From Waddliaceae bacterium (GTDB lineage Bacteria > Chlamydiota > Chlamydiia > Chlamydiales > SLFE01): a DNA stretch of 12,616 bases. Under the pieces are notes generated by a model. The model worked only from the letters and a program-made list of their open reading frames with translations, had not been told where the DNA came from and did no database searches. The DNA is taken from assembly GCA_007124415.1 (NCBI GenBank), contig SLFE01000035.1, positions 1 through 12,616 on the forward strand. Direction: 5' to 3'. A program made the position numbers and the translations under genes. Positions within the stretch are counted from its first letter, which is position 1, and each line of letters starts with the position of its first letter. This document shows, one piece after another, positions 1 through 5,738 of the stretch.

Positions 1-2
1 AG

Positions 3-176
3 CAGACAGTTGTGATCGGGCGGCTTTACCGAGAGGCCGAGAGAGAGGTTTTCAGGCAGGTGATGGAGCAGAATGGGGTTGAAGGCGAGCGCGATATACA
101 CGAAATGTTCGATGAAATTCAATATGAGAAAGCTGCTATCATCTGGCAGTGCTTCCGCGAGCGGCAGGGGCGGTAG
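3..176 (+). CDS. C-terminal tail of an unrecognised protein (5' end outside window)
   Basis: An open frame runs from the left edge to a TAG at 174-176 and encodes 57 residues, beginning QTVVIGRLYREAEREV and ending IIWQCFRERQGR. It is charged and predicted mostly helical, rich in Glu, Arg and Gln, with no membrane segment. That looks like real protein, and the next gene's ATG follows after a single base (178), as expected for the last codons of the upstream gene of an operon. There is no start codon in the window that would make it a stand-alone gene of sensible length. I do not recognise the family. A helical cytoplasmic tail of a larger protein is possible but is only a guess. Confidence 0.6.
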   Translation, partial: QTVVIGRLYREAEREVFRQVMEQNGVEGERDIHEMFDEIQYEKAAIIWQCFRERQGR

Positions 177-177
177 C

Positions 178-975
178 ATGTTGGAGGGGATGCTGGTTTT
201 GTGGTTTATTCTGACTGTATGTTCGGCAGTTTACGTCGGTTATGATTTGTATGCCAATACTCCTGCTCTAAACGTTATGAAGATTGCTTGGGTTTTGGTG
301 GTGCTTTACACAGGGCCGGTAGGTTTATTCCTATATCTCATCACATGCCGTCAGCCCCTTCCGGAAACCCATGACGAGTTCATCGCCCCTTTATGGAAAC
401 AGTCGCTGGGATCGGAGGTTCATTGCCTCGCAGGAGATGCGACAGGTATTATTGCAGCAGCGTTTATTCTGAGTTTTTATACAATTCCCATGGGGATGGA
501 GATCGCTATCGAGTATATGGCGGGCTTTCTTTTCGGCCTTTTAATATTTCAAGCCCTTTTTATGAAGGGGATGATGGGCGAGGGGTATGTTGCGGCTGTC
601 AAAACTTCACTTTATCCGGAATGGGTTTCAATGAATATGATTATGGCCGGCATGATCCCTGTTATGGTGATTTGGACGGCCTTAGAACCCTTTGCGGCCG
701 ATCCGGCGAGTCTCCATTTTTGGGGAAAAATGAGTTTTGCGACCCTGGTCGGCGGAGTGCTCGCTTATCCTATGAACTATTGGCTTGTTGCAAAGGGGCT
801 CAAGCATGGGATGGTGACGGCGCCGAAAAAAGGGGGGCCGATGCACATGAAGCATGTTGAACGGACGGCCACGGCAAGGGATGTTCAATTGATGATGTGG
901 GTGTCGCTGGCCTTTTTGGTGCTGGGGTGTCTCATAGCGATTATGGGTTGGGCGCTCTTGACCGCTTTTTCTTAG
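178..975 (+). CDS. DUF4396-type polytopic membrane protein
   Basis: Predicted integral membrane protein of 265 residues, function unknown. I chose the ATG at 178 rather than the upstream in-frame ATG at 73, because the 35 extra codons would lie over the end of the preceding gene and are not membrane-like. The start at 178 also has a purine-rich GGGGCGG just upstream. Hydrophobic segments lie near residues 5-22, 35-55, 88-105, 112-130, 152-170, 186-205 and 238-260. Family-like signatures, recognised from memory, are WKQ at about 73-75, HCLAGD at about 82-87 (His/Cys/Asp near a membrane boundary) and PMNYWLV with LKHGM at about 198-212. Residues 128-164 and 221-227 are rich in Met, with His, which could suggest a metal role but is unproven. 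It sits 1 nt after the preceding reading frame. Its 3' end overlaps the convergent rarA gene by 35 nt. Confidence 0.72.
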   Translation: MLEGMLVLWFILTVCSAVYVGYDLYANTPALNVMKIAWVLVVLYTGPVGLFLYLITCRQPLPETHDEFIAPLWKQSLGSEVHCLAGDATGIIAAAFILSFYTIPMGMEIAIEYMAGFLFGLLIFQALFMKGMMGEGYVAAVKTSLYPEWVSMNMIMAGMIPVMVIWTALEPFAADPASLHFWGKMSFATLVGGVLAYPMNYWLVAKGLKHGMVTAPKKGGPMHMKHVERTATARDVQLMMWVSLAFLVLGCLIAIMGWALLTAFS

Positions 976-2200
976 CGAAGTACTCGATCCTTTTTTTCAT
1001 TTCCCTTTCAAATCCTCTTTCGACAGGTTTGTAGAAGACTACGCTTTCCATATCGTCCGGAAAGTAGTTTTGCCCGGAATATCCTCCGGGAACGTCATGG
1101 TCGTAGAGGTAATCTTTTCCGTAATCGAGTTCTTTCATCAGTTTTGTGGGGGCGTTGAGTATGGTTTTCGGTGGATCGAGGTGGGTTGTCTCGGCAGCTG
1201 TTTTGCGGGCGCTTTTGTAGGCGGTGTAGACGGCGTTGCTTTTCGGGGCAAGGGCCATGTAAACCACTGCTTCTGCCAAGGCCAGTTCCCCTTCGGGGGA
1301 TCCGAGCATCTGAAAGGAGTCCCTGGCGGCTATCGCCAACTTCAAGGCTTCCGGATCGGCAAGGCCGATGTCTTCTGTTGCCATGCGGATAAGGCGCCTT
1401 GCGATAAACAAGGGGTCTTCGCCCCCCTCGAGCATTCTGGCAAGCCAGTAAAGCGAGGCGTTCGGATCGGAGCCGCGCACTGCTTTGTGCAGGGCGGATA
1501 TCAGATTGTAGTGTTGGTCGCCCGAGCGGTCGAAGAGGGCTGCGCGTTTGTGCAGAAGCTGCTCTAGCTGCCCGCTATCGAGCGGTCCGGGATCCGTATT
1601 GAGGATATTTTCAATCAGGTTCAGCAAGTAGCGTCCGTCTCCTTGGGAGTGGTCGATGAGCATTTTTTTGGCGTCTTCGGTGAGCTTGAGCTTGTTGAAT
1701 CTTTGAATGAGCTGCTCTAAAGCTTTTGGAGAAAGGCAGTTTAATTGCAGAACTCTCACGCGGGACAGAAGGGCGTTATTGAGGTAGAACGAAGGGTTTT
1801 CCGTGGTGGCCCCGATCAAATGAATGGTGCCGTTTTCGATAAAGGGGAGGAAGGCGTCCTGCTGGGCTTTGTTAAAGCGGTGGATTTCATCGACAAAGAG
1901 AAAAATGCCCTGATTGAATAGCGGTTGCGACTGTTGCTCCTTGATGATTTTTTTTATGTCGGCGATCCCGCTGAACACTGCGCTCATCTTAACAAATCGC
2001 ATGGAAAATGCTTGAGCATAGAGTGAGGCTAACGAAGTTTTTCCGCATCCGGGCGGCCCCCATAAAATTAGGGAGATAGGGTTTTCAGAGGCAATGCTTC
2101 GTTTGATCAGGCCCGTCTCGCCCAATAAATCGTCTTGACCGACGATGTCGTCGAGCGATTTGGGGCGCATTTGCTCGGCAAGGGGAATATTATTTTTCAT
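941..2200 (-). CDS. rarA: Replication-associated recombination ATPase RarA (MgsA)
   Basis: Clamp-loader-like AAA+ ATPase of the RarA/MgsA/WRNIP1 family, acting at stalled or gapped replication forks in the cytoplasm. It has 419 residues, close to the usual 420-450. The N-terminal PLAEQMRPKSLDDIVGQ box precedes Walker A GPPGCGKT (48-55). Walker B FLFVDEIHRF is at about 100-109, sensor 1 GATTENPSF at 130-138, and an SR Arg-finger candidate at 146-147. The C-terminal half has the family's VRGSDPNASLYWLARML segment and, near the end, GGYSGQNYFPDD. All catalytic motifs look intact. The ATG at 2200 lies 1 nt after the TGA of the MreD-like gene, so it is probably the third gene of the sugar-transferase operon. 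Its 3' end overlaps the convergent DUF4396 gene by 35 nt with no obvious terminator. Confidence 0.95.
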   Translation of the reverse strand: MKNNIPLAEQMRPKSLDDIVGQDDLLGETGLIKRSIASENPISLILWGPPGCGKTSLASLYAQAFSMRFVKMSAVFSGIADIKKIIKEQQSQPLFNQGIFLFVDEIHRFNKAQQDAFLPFIENGTIHLIGATTENPSFYLNNALLSRVRVLQLNCLSPKALEQLIQRFNKLKLTEDAKKMLIDHSQGDGRYLLNLIENILNTDPGPLDSGQLEQLLHKRAALFDRSGDQHYNLISALHKAVRGSDPNASLYWLARMLEGGEDPLFIARRLIRMATEDIGLADPEALKLAIAARDSFQMLGSPEGELALAEAVVYMALAPKSNAVYTAYKSARKTAAETTHLDPPKTILNAPTKLMKELDYGKDYLYDHDVPGGYSGQNYFPDDMESVVFYKPVERGFEREMKKRIEYFAKKKRSRAPNP

Positions 2201-2201
2201 A

Positions 2202-2717
2202 TCAATCCATAAAATATTCTCTTTTAGGCGATCTTGGAAGAAAAAAGGGTATTAATCGGAAGGCGGCAAACCCATAAATGGCATCCAGGAGGGGAAAGAG
2301 GAGTAAGTCGGTAAGCAGCCACTGCCCTGATAGAGGTAATTTTTTTTCAAACAGCGAATAAAGGGGGATCTGGATAATTGTGGAAATCAATGCAAATAAA
2401 AAAGTCATAATCGGCAGTGTTGACAAGCTTTCTTCGAAAAAATTGTTTTTTTGTGAGTACAGTATACAAGTTGTCAGGCAATAATTTAAAGCATGGATTC
2501 CCAAATGGCGCTGATCGGAGAGCAGATCCATGGCAAGTCCTGAAGCGAGAGCAAGCCAAAGGCAAGCGGAAAAAGGCTTTTTATAGTAGGTGATGATAAT
2601 AAAAGGGGCAAAAAAGGTGAGCTTCCACGAGGGAAATAAGGCAGGCAGGGCGATAGCGCACGCGAGGGCTGTAAAAAAGGCCAGGTAAAGGCGTATGTTG
2701 ACAAATCTAGTACGCAC
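2202..2717 (-). CDS. MreD-like rod-shape/wall-elongation membrane protein
   Basis: Small polytopic membrane protein of 171 residues, within the size range of MreD. MreD is the inner-membrane member of the MreBCD elongation machinery that positions peptidoglycan synthesis. About five hydrophobic segments are visible: 9-27, 33-45, 50-66, 102-121 and 134-160. Residues 58-76 read ASGLAMDLLSDQRHLGIHA, matching the Gly-x-x-x-Asp...Gly-x-His pattern I associate with MreD. The start is a GTG at 2717, inside the last codons of the sugar transferase (11-nt overlap), which suggests translational coupling. No mreB or mreC is adjacent in the window, so the family call rests on topology and this one motif. 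Another small membrane protein with similar hydrophobicity remains possible. Confidence 0.55.
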   Translation of the reverse strand: MRTRFVNIRLYLAFFTALACAIALPALFPSWKLTFFAPFIIITYYKKPFSACLWLALASGLAMDLLSDQRHLGIHALNYCLTTCILYSQKNNFFEESLSTLPIMTFLFALISTIIQIPLYSLFEKKLPLSGQWLLTDLLLFPLLDAIYGFAAFRLIPFFLPRSPKREYFMD

Positions 2718-3372
2718 CGCGAGTTGTCAGCATGGCGGGTACTGTCCTGAGGATTAAAGAAAGATCCCATAAAAAGGATTGATATCGTATGTAGTGCATG
2801 TCGAGGCGGATGCGTTTATAGTAGCCGGTATCGCTCCGTCCCGAAACTTGCCAGGGGCCGGTCAGCCCCGGTCGGATCGTGAGAAAGCGGGCTGCATAAG
2901 GACCTAATTCTTTCTTCACCTCTTCCTCTGTTACCGGCCGGGGGCCGACGACGCTTAAATCTCCGATCAGGACATTCCAAAACTGAGGAAGTTCATCTAG
3001 AGATGTTTTTCTTAAAAAAGAACCTATAGGTGTAATTCTGGGATCTTTTTTTAGTTTATAATTTTTGTTCCACTCTTCGCGAAGGCGGGGATTGGAGGCC
3101 AGCATTTTTTTAAGCCTGGTTTCGGCATTTGCATGCATCGTCCTGAACTTAAAGCACAGAAACCTTCGCCCGCCCCTTCCTATTCTTTCGTGGCTGAAAA
3201 TAACAGGGCCCTTTGACGTGATTTTAACCAAAAGGGCAATGACTAAAAAAACAGGAAAGCCGCATGTCATTACGAGCAAACTGAAACAGATATCGAAAAT
3301 GCGTTTAATTGGAATATGGCGAATGGGTGTATTCACAATACCGGGAAGTGGAATAACGCTTGCTTGGTTCAT
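2707..3372 (-). CDS. Undecaprenyl-phosphate phosphoglycosyl transferase (bacterial sugar transferase, WcaJ/PglC type)
   Basis: Small monotopic phosphoglycosyl transferase (PF02397 family). It moves a sugar phosphate from a UDP-sugar to undecaprenyl phosphate on the cytoplasmic face, the first membrane step in glycan assembly. It has 221 residues, the minimal PglC-like form without the extra N-terminal helices of WbaP. KRIFD (23-27) precedes the re-entrant hydrophobic helix (28-50, broken at Pro40). Next come PVIFSHERIGRGG (56-68) and KFRTMH (75-80). The catalytic dyad is Asp126-Glu127 within RKTSLDELPQFWN, followed by SVVGPRP (140-146), RPGLTGPWQVSGR (167-179) and a terminal RGAY. All core motifs are present, so it is probably active; the sugar cannot be told. 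It overlaps the MreD-like gene by 11 nt. A candidate promoter lies just upstream. Confidence 0.92.
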   Translation of the reverse strand: MNQASVIPLPGIVNTPIRHIPIKRIFDICFSLLVMTCGFPVFLVIALLVKITSKGPVIFSHERIGRGGRRFLCFKFRTMHANAETRLKKMLASNPRLREEWNKNYKLKKDPRITPIGSFLRKTSLDELPQFWNVLIGDLSVVGPRPVTEEEVKKELGPYAARFLTIRPGLTGPWQVSGRSDTGYYKRIRLDMHYIRYQSFLWDLSLILRTVPAMLTTRGAY

Positions 3373-3403
3373 ACACTATTTTCTCTTCAATATCCGGTTT
3401 TCC

Positions 3404-3432
3404 ACTGTAGAATGTTGGGAGATTTTTTTCAA
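3404..3432 (-). promoter_or_regulatory. Candidate sigma-70-type promoter for the sugar transferase operon
   Basis: On the minus strand TTGAAA (3427-3432) is followed 17 nt later by TACAGT (3404-3409). The -35 matches consensus at 5 of 6 positions and the -10 at 4 of 6. It lies in the 62-nt gap between the stop of the repeat-containing membrane protein (3435) and the ATG at 3372, giving a leader of about 25 nt. Prediction only, from spacing and consensus. Confidence 0.35.
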
Positions 3433-3434
3433 GA

Positions 3435-3929
3435 TTATTCAGGAATCAGTTCAGATTCCGAATCAGAATCCGAATCACTTTCTGAGTTCTTGAGCACGTA
3501 AGTTTCGGATTTTGAAATCATACTAATGAATTGATCGCGCAATGAGGGAATCTTGTGCAAATTGGTTAAAAAATTCATCAGGTCTTTTTTAGTCACTAAA
3601 TCGTCGTTCAAATTGGTTAAAAAATTCATCAGGTCTTTTTTAGTCATTAGATTGTCGTTTGACTTATTAAGAACGTAAAAGGCGCGAAAGACGCCCTGAG
3701 CTATCAAGCCTACGGCAATCGCTACGTGAAGAGGAATCGAGGCGAAGGCCCCAATCAGGCATGCGGCAGCTGCGGCTCCGGTCAAATTAATGATTGTTCG
3801 TCCCATTTCCCGGTGCTTCGGGAATTGCTTGAGCCAGGGTTCGGAGAGCTTCTGCAGAGCGCAGCCTGCTGCAAACGACGCTTCGCCGATTATAAGCGCA
3901 GGAAAATATCCCGTTAGTTGCACAGTCAT
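3435..3929 (-). CDS. Small membrane protein with bilobed hydrophobic domain, duplicated 17-residue repeat and Ser/Asp tail (Inc-like?)
   Basis: Unrecognised protein of 164 residues. In order, it has a moderately hydrophobic N-terminus (8-25), a pair of closely spaced hydrophobic helices (about 46-63 and 67-87) separated by SIPLH, and two tandem copies of a 17-residue unit with the core TKKDLMNFLTNL (96-107 and 113-124). It ends in an acidic tail, NSESDSDSDSESELIPE (148-164). Paired transmembrane helices with a very short loop are the hallmark of chlamydial inclusion-membrane (Inc) proteins, so a host-facing membrane protein is conceivable. That is inference, since no sequence family was recognised. 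The ATG at 3929 is preceded by AAAGGA at about 9 nt spacing. It is divergent from the next gene (4058). The repeat and tail look fast-evolving compared with the housekeeping genes around it. Confidence 0.7.
   Translation of the reverse strand: MTVQLTGYFPALIIGEASFAAGCALQKLSEPWLKQFPKHREMGRTIINLTGAAAAACLIGAFASIPLHVAIAVGLIAQGVFRAFYVLNKSNDNLMTKKDLMNFLTNLNDDLVTKKDLMNFLTNLHKIPSLRDQFISMISKSETYVLKNSESDSDSDSESELIPE
3558..3659. repeat. 51-bp in-frame tandem direct repeat (two copies)
   Basis: Copy one spans 3558-3608 and copy two 3609-3659. They are directly adjacent and differ at only 3 of 51 positions, all in the last third of the unit. Being 17 codons long, the duplication keeps the frame of the membrane protein that contains it and doubles the TKKDLMNFLTNL segment. 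The near-identity at the DNA level points to a recent duplication. Confidence 0.9.
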
Positions 3930-3979
3930 AATGGCATTTCCTTTTTTTGTGTTATTAAAATTCTCATTAACAGCAGTTT

Positions 3980-4010
3980 ATTATAAATGAAGTATTTGTC
4001 AACATTTCAA
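3980..4010 (-). promoter_or_regulatory. Candidate promoter for the repeat-containing membrane protein
   Basis: The minus strand has a perfect TATAAT (+ strand 3980-3985). Upstream are a perfect TTGACA only 11 nt away (3997-4002) and a TTGAAA at 19 nt (4005-4010). Neither spacing is ideal, so the -35 assignment is open. The predicted leader to the ATG at 3929 is about 45 nt. The whole 128-nt divergent region 3930-4057 is AT-rich. I could not find a convincing opposite-strand promoter for the gene at 4058. Confidence 0.35.
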
Positions 4011-4044
4011 AAAAAGGTTATGGGTTATATGGTTGGAGAAATGC

Positions 4045-4052
4045 AAAGGAGG
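4045..4052 (+). promoter_or_regulatory. Strong ribosome binding site deciding the start at 4058
   Basis: AAAGGAGG matches the anti-Shine-Dalgarno sequence almost completely and ends 5 nt before ATG 4058. It rules out the overlapping GTG at 4052 as the start. It stands out because most genes in this window have weak or no such site. Confidence 0.8.
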
Positions 4053-4057
4053 TGGCT

Positions 4058-4816
4058 ATGGTACAGCCTGTTTCTTCCGGTTTGGAAAAATGGTATGAAC
4101 TGATCAAATTAGATACGCGCAGCACGAAGGTTCAAAGCGTTGCAAATGATCATATTGTTTCAAAACATGTTAAGAGCGAAGAAGGAGACTATTGCGATAA
4201 GCAAATTCAACTTTACGCACAAGAGGATTTAAAAGTTTTGGACTGCAGCATTTATTCATATGCCCAGGGAGCATTTGACTACGCTGTCTGGCCGGTAAAA
4301 ATTATGGGTGAGGTTCTCTATGCGTGTTACGATTTGGTAGGATGCGGATTCGAGCTTGTTTCTGACCTAAGCACACCGAGGGGATCGACAGGGAGAATTC
4401 TTTCGACGGCAGGATATTTTTTGGGTTTTTATATCAGCCTGCAGTCCTCTGAATTGTTGTGCGGCTGGTTGATCGCTAAGACAATGGAAAGGATGTGCGA
4501 TTATAATAGCGCGAGCTTTTTCTCCAAAAAGTTTGTCATGGCGGGAGCTCCCATACTTCTTTCGGTTCCTCTTCAAGTTCTTTTTGTGAACGGCTGCGCT
4601 ACTGCGGGAAGCTATGCTCTCGTGATTGTGGGAAACAGCGTCTGCAAACTAATGAGCGATAATCCGGAAGAAAAAAAACTGATCGAAGAGTGGCGGAAAG
4701 CCGGAACCGCAATTGAAGAGAGCCGGCTGGCGGCGATAGAGCCGCCGAAAGATGTACTTGATGAAGATCTTTGGGGATTCGAGATTATTGGCAGCGAAAA
4801 TGATGTGACATTATAA
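4058..4816 (+). CDS. Unrecognised membrane protein with acidic helical C-terminus
   Basis: Protein of 252 residues with no recognised family. The ATG at 4058 is preceded by AAAGGAGG (4045-4052) at 5 nt spacing, an almost perfect ribosome binding site. The in-frame GTG at 4052 overlaps that site and is rejected. Residues 1-65 are polar; 66-105 are aromatic-rich and amphipathic (PVKIMGEVLYACYDLVGCGF). Hydrophobic segments lie at about 117-142 and 158-198. The C-terminus (200-252) is charged and probably helical, then acidic, with DVLDEDLWGFEII at 232-244. It is rich in Cys (eight) for a bacterial membrane protein. It is divergent from the repeat-containing membrane gene and overlaps the 3' end of ispA convergently by 32 nt. 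The context suggests an accessory, lineage-specific gene. A host-interaction role is possible but unsupported by any motif I am sure of. Confidence 0.75.
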   Translation: MVQPVSSGLEKWYELIKLDTRSTKVQSVANDHIVSKHVKSEEGDYCDKQIQLYAQEDLKVLDCSIYSYAQGAFDYAVWPVKIMGEVLYACYDLVGCGFELVSDLSTPRGSTGRILSTAGYFLGFYISLQSSELLCGWLIAKTMERMCDYNSASFFSKKFVMAGAPILLSVPLQVLFVNGCATAGSYALVIVGNSVCKLMSDNPEEKKLIEEWRKAGTAIEESRLAAIEPPKDVLDEDLWGFEIIGSENDVTL

Positions 4817-5738
4817 CTTCAAGCAGCGTTGTGTCCTTTTCAAGCTTCTTTAGCCAGTTGAGGCATTTATCCCGATGTCTGTCGAGTTCTTTTTTTGCCT
4901 TTTCTAATCCGAGAAGCGAGAGGTAGGTTTCCTTGTTGTTTTTTTGGTCGGAGCTCACTTCCGATCCTCTTTTTTCCTTGCAGGCAGTCACATCCAATAT
5001 GTCGTCAAGGATCTGAAAAGAAATGCCCAGCTCACTAGAGAAACCCCGCAATATCTCTTGTTCTGTTTCAGAGGCGTAAGACAAGATCGCGCCGAATTCT
5101 ATGGCTGCAGTGAAGAGGGCCCCTGTCTTTAGTTGATGAAGCGATCGGAGCTCGCCAAGTTCAACACCTTTTTTAAGTTCCATATCCATGATCTGTCCTC
5201 CGATCATGCCGTCGCCGCCGGACGCCCTGGACAGAAGGCGGATGAGATCGATTTTTTGGTCGGGCGTAAGGATCAAATCCCGGCTGATGATCTCAAATGG
5301 AAAAGTGAGAAGGTAGTCGCCGGTAAGAACAGCGTGCCCTTCGGTGAAGGCTTTGTGCAAAGCCGGCTTGCCACGGCGGAAATCGTCGTCGTCCATGCAA
5401 GGCAGATCATCGTGAATCATGGAATAGGTATGGATCATTTCGATTGCGCAGGCGGGGGCAAGGGCTGTAGAGATATCTCCTCCCATGACGTCGACAACAG
5501 ACAGAGTCAGGAGCGGACGTAGCCTTTTTCCTCCCCCGAGCAGAGCATAGCGGGCGGCTTGATACAAGTGATTGTGGCAAACTTTCTGCTCAAGGACCAG
5601 TTCATCGAGTTTCTTTTCGATTTTGTCGACAAAATCTTTAATTTTTCGTTTGTAAAAAGAACTTCGGCCGGTGTCCGACGCAGAAGTAGTCGAATCCTCT
5701 TGCGACCATTTGTTTTGGATCGTATTGGTTTCGTCCAT
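4785..5738 (-). CDS. ispA: Farnesyl diphosphate synthase (short-chain polyprenyl synthase)
   Basis: Trans-prenyltransferase condensing IPP with DMAPP/GPP; its product feeds undecaprenyl phosphate and quinone synthesis. It has 317 residues. GGGKRLRP is at 68-75, and the first Asp-rich motif DDLPCMD at 110-116 (followed by DDDFRRGKP). GDYLL is at 140-144, GGQIMDM at 180-186, and the second Asp-rich motif DDILDV at 245-250. The two-residue insertion in the first motif plus Tyr at position -5 before it is the pattern of bacterial farnesyl (C15) rather than geranylgeranyl synthases. The only usable start is ATG 5738, which puts the first 33 codons inside the end of ugd (101-nt overlap, different frame). 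The N-terminal 27 residues are Ser/Thr/Asp-rich and non-conserved, as expected for overlap-encoded sequence. The 3' end overlaps the convergent gene at 4816 by 32 nt. Confidence 0.93.
   Translation of the reverse strand: MDETNTIQNKWSQEDSTTSASDTGRSSFYKRKIKDFVDKIEKKLDELVLEQKVCHNHLYQAARYALLGGGKRLRPLLTLSVVDVMGGDISTALAPACAIEMIHTYSMIHDDLPCMDDDDFRRGKPALHKAFTEGHAVLTGDYLLTFPFEIISRDLILTPDQKIDLIRLLSRASGGDGMIGGQIMDMELKKGVELGELRSLHQLKTGALFTAAIEFGAILSYASETEQEILRGFSSELGISFQILDDILDVTACKEKRGSEVSSDQKNNKETYLSLLGLEKAKKELDRHRDKCLNWLKKLEKDTTLLEVIMSHHFRCQ

Noticed and set aside
73..177. Upstream in-frame start of the DUF4396 gene
   Set aside because: The extra 35 codons overlap a protein-like upstream frame ending at 176 and are not membrane-like, whereas ATG 178 follows that stop by 1 nt.
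3558..3659. CRISPR-like direct repeats
   Set aside because: There are only two copies, directly adjacent with no spacer, and they are in-frame coding sequence.
3980..4002. Perfect TTGACA plus TATAAT read as a canonical promoter
   Set aside because: The spacer is 11 nt, too short for a normal sigma-70-type promoter, so I kept it only as a low-confidence candidate with an alternative -35.
4052..4057. GTG start for the 252-residue membrane protein
   Set aside because: The GTG overlaps the AAAGGAGG ribosome binding site that serves ATG 4058.
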